From: Trichodesmium sp. MAG_R04
GTDB taxonomy: Bacteria > Cyanobacteriota > Cyanobacteriia > Cyanobacteriales > Microcoleaceae
Assembly: GCA_023356515.1 (NCBI GenBank)
Contig: JAKQYG010000234.1
Span: 1 to 6,690, forward strand
DNA: 6,690 nucleotides
Reading direction: 5' to 3'
Shown here: piece by piece, positions 1 through 6,544 of the stretch
Layout: each line of letters opens with the position of its first letter
Position numbering within the stretch: position 1 is the first letter of the stretch
Notes under the pieces: model-generated
What the model saw: the letters and a program-made list of their open reading frames with translations, nothing else
What the model was told of the DNA's origin: nothing
The model's database searches: none
Position numbers and translations under genes: made by a program

Positions 1-35
1 TGAGATGTCTAAGTTGGATTTCTGCTGGGGTTGCT

Positions 36-2162
36 ATGGGTAATGAGGTTATGAGTGCTGGACAATTTTTGAAGCAGGCTAATCAGTTAAAGAGGGCTGG
101 GAGGTTGGATGAGGCGATCGCTCTTTATCATCAGGCAATAGAAAAACAACCAAACTTTCACTGGTATCATCATGAGTTAGGAGAAACCTTTGCTAAATTA
201 GAAAGATATGGAGATGCAATTGCTTGTTTTCAAAAAGCTATTGATGTTTACCCTAATGCCTGTGCTTATTATCGCATGGCTAACAATTATACAAAATTGG
301 GTAAGATTGAGGATGCAAATTTGGTATATTATCGCGCTATTGAACTAAATCCTAATTGGGGAATAGTTTTAGTTAGACAAGTGAGCATAGATAGAGTTAT
401 TGCTTGTTTCGATTATGTTCTTAAGCGCGATCCCCATCAAGCAATAGTTTATTATGAGTTTAGCCAGTATTTGGCTGCAAAGGATTTTATAGATGAGGCG
501 ATCGCTTGTTTTCGCAAAGCGCCACAGTTTAGCCACCACCAGAAAACCAGTGGTCAGGATAGTATTTCTGAGCCAACAGAAATTTACGATCTATTGTGGC
601 AAAACTTAAATCAGTTAGACCAATTTGATAGTATCTCAGGCTCTATTCCTAAAAAAACTGAAGCTGAAGCCTATTTTAGTCAAAAAGACGACTACAATTT
701 TTTGTATCTTAATAATTTAGCTAAATCAGGTAAAAATCTTCTCGCCCCTTATGGCATATCACTAGCAAATTTACAAATAATCAAAAGGGACAGTCTCAGT
801 TTAGAAGAAATCTATATTAATAGTTTTAACCCTACATCTAGAGTCAAGCTTTCTCGAAAATACATCGAAAATATTCACAATTTATGGGAACCTCAGAAAA
901 ATCACGCCTGCTGTAAGGCTATGGTAGAAACAGGTTACATTTATTCAGTGTGTCCTTTCAGTGGCGAAATCCTCAGGTCAGATACATCTTTCGTCATAGA
1001 GTACGAGGACTGGCGAGCGCTAACAGTAAGGCACATTTATAGGTTTACTGGAAAAGAAGTTTTCTATTTGGTAGTTGACACTTTTTGCATGGGAAAAATG
1101 TGCATTTACATACCTAGTAAAAACCTTATTATTCAGTTGTCACACGGAAAGGAAGTTTTGATAAAAATAGTTAATGCTTTGAAGAGTTATTTAGTAAGCA
1201 ATTATCATCAAGTCAAAGAATATATAAAAAATACATCAAAAAAACAACTGGTGCTTGATATCGGATTTAGTAAAAATTTTGGACATTATTACTGGAATGA
1301 GTTATCAGGTATTCTTTACTTAGAACACAACGATCTTTTAAAAAAAATACCTAAGTTTTTAGTAGGTAACAGAGATTTTTTTAATGTTGGCGGCGTTTTT
1401 CCCGAAATACCTAGTTGTAAAATTATTAAATTAGCTAATACTGAGGAACTCTTTAAGACCATATTGGATAATAACTATTTTGCTGTTCAAGTAAACGATT
1501 TATTTATGACCCAAGAGTTAGCGTATCGCGTGACTAGATTTTCTTTAAAGAAGTGCTCTGAAAAGCTGGGATTTTTAGAAGAATTAGAAAGGGCTAAAAA
1601 ACATTTTCCCCTTTTATGTATTCAGATTAGAAGCAGTAGAACTTGGGTGTCTCAAGGAGAGGGAAACACTAACATCATTAAAAAATTAGCGTCAGAGTTT
1701 CCTGGCTTGGGGGTTGTTTTTGAGGGATGGGCACTTCAAGAAGTTGAAGACCCTTTAGCTAACTCCATGATTGCAAAAGAAAAGAATATTGTGGCTGAAA
1801 TTGTAGCTGCTTTGCCTCCTCACACTCAGGTATATTGCCTAATCGGTAAAACAAATTATGAAAAAACAATTTTTAGTCACGAAATTGACGTATATTCTGG
1901 ACCAATTGGTTCTGGGGTAACGACAGTCCAATGGATTGCCAATAAACCGGGAGTATGGCACGGGCATACCAGCTATTATGATACAATTTGGTGTAAAGGT
2001 CAACAGTCATCGACGGGAGATCCATTAGTTCGGGAAAATATAGTGCCAGCTAACTGGGTTCCTAGAAATTGTATTGTTGATTTAGCCGATAAAAACTATG
2101 ATTGTGATTGGTCAGCAATTTATGAGGAAATAGTTAAGATTATTAGAGATATTGCGCAATAA
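36..2162 (+). CDS. TPR-repeat protein with large C-terminal domain of unassigned family, possibly glycosyltransferase-like
   Basis: The 708-residue protein begins with tetratricopeptide repeats at about residues 7-40, 41-74 and 75-107. A shortened unit follows at 108-134, about seven residues below the usual 34, then a further unit at about 135-166. TPRs mediate protein-protein contact. Residues 170-250 look like a linker. The rest (about 250-708) matches no family I can name. Visible landmarks are a Cys cluster (C292, C293, C306, with CPFSGE at 306-311), GHYYWNELSG at 416-425, IQIRSS at 529-534, and a Gly-rich GPIGSG followed by VQWIANKPGVWHGH at 622-644. Alternating strand-like and helix-like stretches plus the late Gly/Pro/His segment recall the nucleotide-sugar half of GT-B glycosyltransferases; this is inference. 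The start is uncertain. ATG36 has GGGG five bases upstream. ATG51 begins MSAGQF, with GAGG only two bases away. The frame is also open to the left edge, so the gene may begin outside the window. No signal peptide or membrane segment is evident. The TPR part is secure; the function is not. Confidence 0.85.
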   Translation: MGNEVMSAGQFLKQANQLKRAGRLDEAIALYHQAIEKQPNFHWYHHELGETFAKLERYGDAIACFQKAIDVYPNACAYYRMANNYTKLGKIEDANLVYYRAIELNPNWGIVLVRQVSIDRVIACFDYVLKRDPHQAIVYYEFSQYLAAKDFIDEAIACFRKAPQFSHHQKTSGQDSISEPTEIYDLLWQNLNQLDQFDSISGSIPKKTEAEAYFSQKDDYNFLYLNNLAKSGKNLLAPYGISLANLQIIKRDSLSLEEIYINSFNPTSRVKLSRKYIENIHNLWEPQKNHACCKAMVETGYIYSVCPFSGEILRSDTSFVIEYEDWRALTVRHIYRFTGKEVFYLVVDTFCMGKMCIYIPSKNLIIQLSHGKEVLIKIVNALKSYLVSNYHQVKEYIKNTSKKQLVLDIGFSKNFGHYYWNELSGILYLEHNDLLKKIPKFLVGNRDFFNVGGVFPEIPSCKIIKLANTEELFKTILDNNYFAVQVNDLFMTQELAYRVTRFSLKKCSEKLGFLEELERAKKHFPLLCIQIRSSRTWVSQGEGNTNIIKKLASEFPGLGVVFEGWALQEVEDPLANSMIAKEKNIVAEIVAALPPHTQVYCLIGKTNYEKTIFSHEIDVYSGPIGSGVTTVQWIANKPGVWHGHTSYYDTIWCKGQQSSTGDPLVRENIVPANWVPRNCIVDLADKNYDCDWSAIYEEIVKIIRDIAQ
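114..121. repeat. HIP1 octamer GCGATCGC, copy 1
   Basis: This palindrome is the highly iterated HIP1 motif of many cyanobacterial genomes. It lies in the first TPR, read in frame as Ala-Ile-Ala (residues 27-29) within the DEAIA stretch of helix B. It is the main compositional hint that the host is a cyanobacterium. Confidence 0.85.
498..505. repeat. HIP1 octamer GCGATCGC, copy 2
   Basis: This second HIP1 palindrome lies in the last recognisable TPR and again encodes Ala-Ile-Ala (residues 155-157) within DEAIA. The longer shared string GATGAGGCGATCGCT occurs at both copies, so the shared context may reflect TPR repeat ancestry as much as HIP1 spread. Confidence 0.85.
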
Positions 2163-2165
2163 AAC

Positions 2166-2191
2166 AATGCCACTTGATTGTGGCATTTTTT
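2166..2191 (+). terminator. Intrinsic terminator of the TPR-fusion gene, possibly bidirectional
   Basis: AATGCCAC (2166-2173) pairs perfectly with GTGGCATT (2180-2187) across a six-base loop, and a run of six T residues (2186-2191) overlaps and follows the right arm. It starts four bases after the TAA at 2160-2162 and fills the convergent gap. Read on the minus strand, the same stem is followed by GTTTTATTG, a poorer U tract, so it may also end the WbqC operon, though less efficiently. Confidence 0.8.
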
Positions 2192-2938
2192 CTAGGAAAC
2201 GGGAATGATATTGTTGCTTTGACTTTTCAAAAATTGTCTAGCTTCTTTTCCTGTGTTAGCAATAAGATCTAAAACTGAAACATTCCCGAGAAAATTCCCC
2301 CAAAGTTGGGGATAATTTGGATAATCATAGGTTTTATACTGCAAGGAAATACCATTCTCTCTAAACTGATTTTCATCTAAATATGCACTAGCAGTTGGTC
2401 CAGACAAATAGATTGTTCCTCCTATTTTTTTGATTAAACCAATTAAACGCTCAGTTTTTGCACCTGTCAAATGGTAATCTCTTGACATGACTATAGGTGT
2501 AGTAATTTCCAAGTAATTGCAGATCGAGTTTATTAGCTTAATGTTAAGTTTGCTAATGGTGTAGTGTTCTGGAGCAATACCTTCTTCCCATATTTCCATA
2601 GCATCCTTAAAATAGGAAGCAAAACCCAAAGACTCTTTCAACAAAAGTCGATGGCTATTTTGCCATAATTGCGATCTATCTATGGAAACTTCATCAATGA
2701 GCATTCCTGTTTTTTTGTGTACAGGTACAGTTAACCATTTTAGACCAGTTTTTGTTTTAATCTGATTGCGGTTACGCCAACTACCAGTGGAATATTGAAT
2801 ATCGTCATAAATTACAAAAACGTCTGCGCTGTCAATAAAATCAAAGTATCCTCGCCAAGGAATGTAACTAGATTGAATAATGGCTACGCATTTATTGAAA
2901 TTACTTTTTTTCTCTGAATTTTTCTCAATCGCACTCAT
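2192..2938 (-). CDS. WbqC-family protein
   Basis: This 248-residue protein carries the WbqC-family hallmarks: QSSYIPWRGYF at 22-32, YDDIQYSTGSWRNRNQIK at 44-61, GLKWLTVPV at 65-73, SGP at 179-181 and the terminal SVLDLIANTG at 221-230. The length fits the family. WbqC-like proteins are found in O-antigen and other surface-polysaccharide clusters, often beside DegT-type aminotransferases; I know of no firmly established reaction to assign, though modification of an amino sugar would suit this context. No signal peptide or membrane segment is visible, so it is probably cytoplasmic. It is the last gene of the four-gene minus-strand operon, starting 8 bp after the methyltransferase stop. An AGGA sequence six bases before the ATG supports this start. 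Family assignment is strong; biochemical role is open. Confidence 0.9.
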   Translation of the reverse strand: MSAIEKNSEKKSNFNKCVAIIQSSYIPWRGYFDFIDSADVFVIYDDIQYSTGSWRNRNQIKTKTGLKWLTVPVHKKTGMLIDEVSIDRSQLWQNSHRLLLKESLGFASYFKDAMEIWEEGIAPEHYTISKLNIKLINSICNYLEITTPIVMSRDYHLTGAKTERLIGLIKKIGGTIYLSGPTASAYLDENQFRENGISLQYKTYDYPNYPQLWGNFLGNVSVLDLIANTGKEARQFLKSQSNNIIPVS

Positions 2939-2944
2939 AGATGA

Positions 2945-2948
2945 TCCT
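2945..2948 (-). promoter_or_regulatory. Ribosome binding site for the WbqC gene
   Basis: The minus strand reads TAGGATCATCTATG. AGGA overlaps the TAG stop of the methyltransferase and stands six bases before the WbqC ATG. This fits reinitiation or coupled translation of the two genes and fixes the WbqC start at 2938. Confidence 0.6.
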
Positions 2949-3693
2949 AGTTTTCTAGCTTTTTGTTCGCTTTTTTCTTTCTAGCAATAAAAAATTTTCT
3001 AGTCATCTGTTGACACAATTCATAAGCATTATTATTAACAATAATCTTATCTTCAATCGCTCGATTGACTCCATCATAGTAAGAAAAGGCATCATCAAAA
3101 CAAATCCAACCCCCTTCTACTAAATACCTATCCATGTTTGAGATGTCTTGACAAACAGCACCATAACTATGATCGCCATCAATAAAAACAAGTTTACACT
3201 TAAAATTGTTATCTATACTTTTTATAAAATTAGCAGAATTGCCTTTATAGGGAATCACCCAAGAATCTAATTGGTTATTAGCTACAGATTCCATAAAAAT
3301 CTCTAATATTCCTTGTTTTTCTTGATAAAGAGGCGCTATATCTTTTTCAAATGGCTCTTGCCAGACAGTTTGTTGGTGGTATGCTGAATAATTCTCATTT
3401 TCGATTACTACGTTCATAGAATAACTCCCATCCTGATTTTGTTTCCAGTCAGTTTTTTCTGGAAATAGGTCAATACAGTAAACTTTTGTATTTCCAAGAA
3501 GTTTAGCAGCTGCTCCTAAAACTAATGCAGACCTTCCACACCAAGAACCAATTTCTACGATATCTCCTTCTAAATCGGCAGTTAAGTGGCAAATCGTAAA
3601 CAAAGTATATAGTTGATCTATCGGAGACCAACCAGGTATGTCCTTGACCATTTCTTTAATTTGGCTGAGTATTGGTCGCTTGATATCAATCAT
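2947..3693 (-). CDS. Class I SAM-dependent methyltransferase (Methyltransf_24 / CmcI-TylF-like)
   Basis: This protein of 248 residues (from the preferred start) has a Rossmann-fold methyltransferase layout. Motif I, VEIGSWCGRSA, is at 46-56, and the acidic residue ending strand 2 is D75 in YCIDLF. FIDGDHSY at 170-177 and GGWICFDDAF at 194-203 follow; the Asp residues of FIDGDHSY and the FDD are where related O-methyltransferases (TylF, CmcI type) bind a metal. It probably methylates a hydroxyl or amino group of a small molecule or sugar in the cytoplasm; the substrate cannot be read from the sequence. The start at 3693 is preferred over the ATG at 3699 because AAGGAG lies nine bases before the former but only three before the latter. 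The gene then overlaps the radical SAM gene by 8 bp, suggesting coupled translation. The C-terminus is a Lys-rich tail (RKKKANKK). Confidence 0.85.
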   Translation of the reverse strand: MIDIKRPILSQIKEMVKDIPGWSPIDQLYTLFTICHLTADLEGDIVEIGSWCGRSALVLGAAAKLLGNTKVYCIDLFPEKTDWKQNQDGSYSMNVVIENENYSAYHQQTVWQEPFEKDIAPLYQEKQGILEIFMESVANNQLDSWVIPYKGNSANFIKSIDNNFKCKLVFIDGDHSYGAVCQDISNMDRYLVEGGWICFDDAFSYYDGVNRAIEDKIIVNNNAYELCQQMTRKFFIARKKKANKKLEN

Positions 3694-4705
3694 TGCCATC
3701 TACTCCTTCTCGATCAAAGTCTTGAATCATATCGGCATAACTGCGACCCTCATCTGGCCATCTAGTGTTTTTCCAGTCAGGACACTGCCCACAAAACTGA
3801 TGATTGCTGTAATTATTCACCAAGTGTGCTTGTCGTAAGTTTCGATAAAATTCCCCTTGCCAAGTTTCATAAATAGTAGTAGCACGATAATCTGCAATTA
3901 CCGATCCATGCACCCAATCTGAGGGGCAAAAAGCCAAATCACCTCTAGCATTTAAAACAATTCTTTCCCAAGGATATAAGCATGGTCGTCTGAGTTGACC
4001 AGAATTTTTAGTACGTTCTACCGTCACTAATTCTTCTTTTGCACCCGAACAAGAATGCTGACGACGGATGATCACATAATCAGCTCCATTATCTTCCCAA
4101 AATTTTTTAAAGTCTTTCGTTTCATGGAGATTTTGTGCTTGTTCAACATAACTAACTACTATCTTAGGATGTTTAGCTGTTTGCTTACAATAATGAATTA
4201 ATTTTAGAACGTTAGCGCGAGTAATGTTGAGATTTCCATTAACCCGAATTTTAGCGTAAGTTTCTGGTGTCAAAGCATCAATACTAATATCTATTAGATT
4301 CACCCCAGTTTCCAACAACTTTTCGATATGCTTTTCATTCATTAAAGTTCCATTTGTTGTTAAAGTGACAGTAACACCTGAATTGCTGCTAGCATATTCT
4401 AACATTTCATAAATATGTTTATGGGTTAGGGGTTCGCCATTGCTGGCATAGCGAATATATTTAGTGACATTCCGTCCATACTGTGCTACTTCATCAACTA
4501 ACTTAGCATTCAAATCTGGAGTTAAAGAACGTTTAGTATAATGTTCCGATCGTTTAAATTCGGGGTGGGGGCAATGAACGCAAGCTAAATTGCATATTTC
4601 TGTAGCATCCACAAGCAACTGAGAAGGAAAACTAGCCGTTAAGCGACCATAAAATCCATATTTTTCTTTAGTTTTTTCACTCTCTTGAAAACTAGCTGTT
4701 AACAT
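3686..4705 (-). CDS. Radical SAM protein with SPASM-like C-terminal cluster domain
   Basis: This 339-residue protein has the radical SAM signature C38-x3-C42-x2-C45 (CNLACVHC), which holds the [4Fe-4S] cluster that cleaves S-adenosylmethionine. NGEP at 89-92 is a variant of the GGEP motif, and TLTTNGT at 114-120 is another core strand. The C-terminus has C242 (PCLYPWE), C260 (GDLAFCPSD) and C305-x2-C308 (FCGQCPDW), a SPASM-like pattern for an auxiliary Fe-S cluster. Such enzymes modify peptides or small molecules by radical chemistry. No precursor peptide is seen nearby, and the aminotransferase, methyltransferase and WbqC neighbours point to a sugar or sugar nucleotide; dehydrogenation or epimerisation are possibilities only. 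It starts 22 bp after the aminotransferase stop, in an AT-rich gap with no Shine-Dalgarno match, and overlaps the methyltransferase start. No internal ATG occurs before residue 102, so the annotated ATG is the best start. Confidence 0.9.
   Translation of the reverse strand: MLTASFQESEKTKEKYGFYGRLTASFPSQLLVDATEICNLACVHCPHPEFKRSEHYTKRSLTPDLNAKLVDEVAQYGRNVTKYIRYASNGEPLTHKHIYEMLEYASSNSGVTVTLTTNGTLMNEKHIEKLLETGVNLIDISIDALTPETYAKIRVNGNLNITRANVLKLIHYCKQTAKHPKIVVSYVEQAQNLHETKDFKKFWEDNGADYVIIRRQHSCSGAKEELVTVERTKNSGQLRRPCLYPWERIVLNARGDLAFCPSDWVHGSVIADYRATTIYETWQGEFYRNLRQAHLVNNYSNHQFCGQCPDWKNTRWPDEGRSYADMIQDFDREGVDGND
3703..3708 (-). promoter_or_regulatory. Ribosome binding site AAGGAG deciding the methyltransferase start
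   Basis: The minus strand reads AAGGAGTAGATGGCAATG, inside the end of the radical SAM gene. Spacing is three bases to the first ATG (3699) and nine to the second (3693). Normal Shine-Dalgarno geometry favours the second, shortening the protein by two residues. Confidence 0.65.
4627..4642. repeat. 16-bp direct repeat, copy A, in the radical SAM gene
   Basis: GAAAACTAGCCGTTAA matches copy B at 4687-4702 in 15 of 16 bases, exactly 60 bp apart and therefore in frame. It encodes LTASF at residues 22-26 of the radical SAM protein. The intervening sequences do not match each other. Confidence 0.6.
4687..4702. repeat. 16-bp direct repeat, copy B, in the radical SAM gene
   Basis: GAAAACTAGCTGTTAA lies immediately after the start codon on the minus strand and encodes LTASF at residues 2-6. 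It differs from copy A by one silent change (ACA versus ACG for Thr). Confidence 0.6.
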
Positions 4706-4727
4706 TTTTTATACAAATAAGAATTAT

Positions 4728-5867
4728 TTAATCAATTATTTCTTTTATCGTTCTAGTCACATAGTCAGCATCTTCTCTGCTCATCCTTGCACTAATAGGA
4801 AGAGTCATAATTTGCTTACTTACCATCTCGGTATTTATTAATGACGGCTGCATTTGTTTTGCATAAAGTGGCATTAAATGTAAGGGTGAATAATGAATAG
4901 ATGCTCCAATATTTTTGGAACGCAATTCTAATAATATATCATCTCTGGATAATTTTTCATGTTTGATTTTAATAATAAAGAGATGACGAGCATGGTTTGG
5001 GGATAAAATATTGCTTTGAAAGCTAATCAATGGGGTAAAAGCACACAATTTTTTGTAGTAATGTTGCGCAATTTTCAAGCGAATATTATCAAATTCTTCC
5101 TGCCTTTTTAGCTGCACTCTGCCAATGCTCGCCTGCAAATCTGTATAATTCATTTTGTAGCCTAATTCGACTAACTGAGACATCAGTATGGTTTTAGGGT
5201 GGCTAAATCGCTTCCAGGCATCTACTAACATTCCGTGCTGGCGAAGCGATCTTAACTTTTCTGCCACATTTTCGTCTTGCAAAGCAATTGCACCTCCTTC
5301 ACCAGTAGATAAATTCTTATTAGCATAAAAACTAAAACAAGTCAAGTTTCCCGAAGCCCCAACAGGCCTATTATCTTCAAATTTTGCCCCTAATGCATGG
5401 GCAGCATCTTCAATAATGCTAATATGATTAGGAACCACCTGACGGATTGAATTAACATTAACTGCTAATCCTCCGAAATGAACTATTATTACCGCCTTGG
5501 TTCGCGATGTAATTTTTTGTTCAATTAGCTCTGGGGTAGCGCAAAGGGTCTGAGGATCGACATCGCAAAAAATGGGTGTTGCTCTTAAATATAATGCCAC
5601 ATTAGCTGTGCTGCACCAGGTCAAACTGGGGCAAATAACCTCATCTCCTGAAGTAACTCCGCAAGTTAATAAAGACAAAAACAATGCTGAAGTGCAAGAA
5701 TTGACAGTAACTACAAAAGGAACTCCTAGCGATTCAGCAAGTTCTTCCTCAAAATCAATAGTCTCTTGGCCCATCCCAATCCAGCCCAATTGGAGAATTT
5801 TTGTTACTGCACCAATTTCCTCATCAGAGAAATTTGGTTGGCCAAACGGTAGATAGTTTTGACGCAT
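4728..5867 (-). CDS. DegT/DnrJ/EryC1/StrS family PLP-dependent aminotransferase
   Basis: At 379 residues it has the full length of sugar aminotransferases of this family (fold type I), which convert a keto-sugar nucleotide to an amino sugar, usually with glutamate as donor. Visible landmarks are a typical N-terminal LPFGQPNFSDEEI (6-18), the NSCTSAL cofactor-phosphate region (56-62), W84 in SLTWCSTANV, EDAAHALGA (153-161) with D154 facing the pyridine nitrogen, and FSFYANKNLSTGEGGA (178-193) with K184 as the probable Schiff-base lysine. GYKMNYTDLQASIGRVQL (236-253) completes the active site. The key residues are all present, so it should be active. Family members include ArnB, PseC, WecE and VioA types, but the exact substrate cannot be told. 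It is the first gene of the minus-strand operon and sets the probable chemistry of the cluster. Only a weak AAAGAT purine run precedes the ATG. Confidence 0.93.
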   Translation of the reverse strand: MRQNYLPFGQPNFSDEEIGAVTKILQLGWIGMGQETIDFEEELAESLGVPFVVTVNSCTSALFLSLLTCGVTSGDEVICPSLTWCSTANVALYLRATPIFCDVDPQTLCATPELIEQKITSRTKAVIIVHFGGLAVNVNSIRQVVPNHISIIEDAAHALGAKFEDNRPVGASGNLTCFSFYANKNLSTGEGGAIALQDENVAEKLRSLRQHGMLVDAWKRFSHPKTILMSQLVELGYKMNYTDLQASIGRVQLKRQEEFDNIRLKIAQHYYKKLCAFTPLISFQSNILSPNHARHLFIIKIKHEKLSRDDILLELRSKNIGASIHYSPLHLMPLYAKQMQPSLINTEMVSKQIMTLPISARMSREDADYVTRTIKEIID

Positions 5868-5894
5868 AGGTTAATCTTTAGAAAATTTTTAGTT

Positions 5895-6527
5895 ATGGTA
5901 GAAATAATATCAGTACATATTGACAAAACAGCAGGAATGTTGTTCTGCGACATTTTAAAACAGGTTTATGGCCAAAATTTGGTTCATGTAATTTGGAAAG
6001 GTCAAGCCAGCTATAAATTTGAAGATAAGCTTAATGAACCTGTTCCTCTACAAACTAGGGTTATTCATGGTGCTTTTCCTGTCAGTTACTATGAGAATCG
6101 CTTCATAGATGCAAAGAGAGTAGTTTGGGTTAGAAACCCAGTAGAGAGATTAATTTCTTATTACTTTTATTTATTAGCACATCGCCTGCCCTTCCCTAAT
6201 GGCTTAAAAGAAATGAATATACTCGAATTTGCTGCCCATCCCCAAATTTGTAATCAAATGTCAAAAATGATAGGAACTTTAGAAAGCTTTTTTTTTGTTG
6301 GTATTTATGAGTTTCTATCTGATGATTTGTATTGTCTTCAAAAATTACAGGGATGGCCTAAAATTGCAATAAGTCCTATCAATGTTAACCCATTTCCTAA
6401 TTATGATGAAGAGAAGAAAGCTATGTTAGGAAATAAATATCTGGTTAGCGACATAAAATCTCTTAATAACCTAGATATTCAACTTTACCAACAAGCGTTA
6501 AATGTCAGATACTATGCAAGACTATAA
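5895..6527 (+). CDS. PAPS-dependent sulfotransferase family protein
   Basis: The 210-residue protein matches the short Sulfotransfer_2-like proteins of cyanobacteria. The 5'-phosphosulfate loop is HIDKTAGM (residues 8-15), VIHGAF follows at 57-62, and RNPVERLISYYFY (80-92) is the 3'-phosphate-binding segment with its Arg and Ser. NQM near 120 and FFFVGIYEF near 133 also fit the family. The usual loop reads HIPKTAG followed by Ser or Thr; here Pro is Asp and the Ser/Thr position is Met, which may weaken PAPS binding or shift activity. The expected role is sulfation of a glycan or other acceptor. A TTG at 5859 would add 12 residues and overlap the opposing aminotransferase; ATG 5895 is preferred because family homology begins there (VEIISVHI), although no clear Shine-Dalgarno precedes either. 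It diverges from the operon and converges on the right-edge TPR gene. No signal peptide or transmembrane segment is seen. Confidence 0.82.
   Translation: MVEIISVHIDKTAGMLFCDILKQVYGQNLVHVIWKGQASYKFEDKLNEPVPLQTRVIHGAFPVSYYENRFIDAKRVVWVRNPVERLISYYFYLLAHRLPFPNGLKEMNILEFAAHPQICNQMSKMIGTLESFFFVGIYEFLSDDLYCLQKLQGWPKIAISPINVNPFPNYDEEKKAMLGNKYLVSDIKSLNNLDIQLYQQALNVRYYARL
5904..5912 (-). promoter_or_regulatory. Possible extended -10 promoter of the four-gene operon
   Basis: The minus strand reads TGATATTAT, an extended -10 pattern (TGnTATTAT) with five of six matches to TATAAT. It sits 36 bp upstream of the aminotransferase ATG, giving a leader of roughly 30 bases. No convincing -35 box stands at 16-18 bp, which an extended -10 can tolerate. 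It would lie inside the first codons of the divergent sulfotransferase gene. In AT-rich DNA such matches arise by chance, so this is weak. Confidence 0.25.
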
Positions 6528-6544
6528 ATTTTTTTTACTTAAAT

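Noticed and set aside
1..35. TGA at 1-3 as the stop of an upstream gene
   Set aside because: Three bases at a window edge cannot establish a reading frame; the frame of the first gene is also open through this stretch.
3638..3838. A 66-codon plus-strand open frame across the methyltransferase/radical SAM junction
   Set aside because: It is antisense to two well-supported genes, has no recognisable domain, and its translation looks like shadow coding.
5572..5856. A 94-codon plus-strand open frame
   Set aside because: It lies wholly antisense to the aminotransferase N-terminal half, including its conserved motifs, and its Ser/Lys-rich translation resembles no family.
5859..5887. TTGACG as a -35 box for the sulfotransferase, with AAAATT at 17 bp as -10
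   Set aside because: The -10 matches only three of six consensus bases and would put the transcription start at the ATG itself; not strong enough to annotate.
5859..5894. Twelve-residue TTG-initiated extension of the sulfotransferase
   Set aside because: It would overlap the divergent aminotransferase start by 9 bp, shows no Shine-Dalgarno sequence, and family similarity begins at the ATG at 5895.
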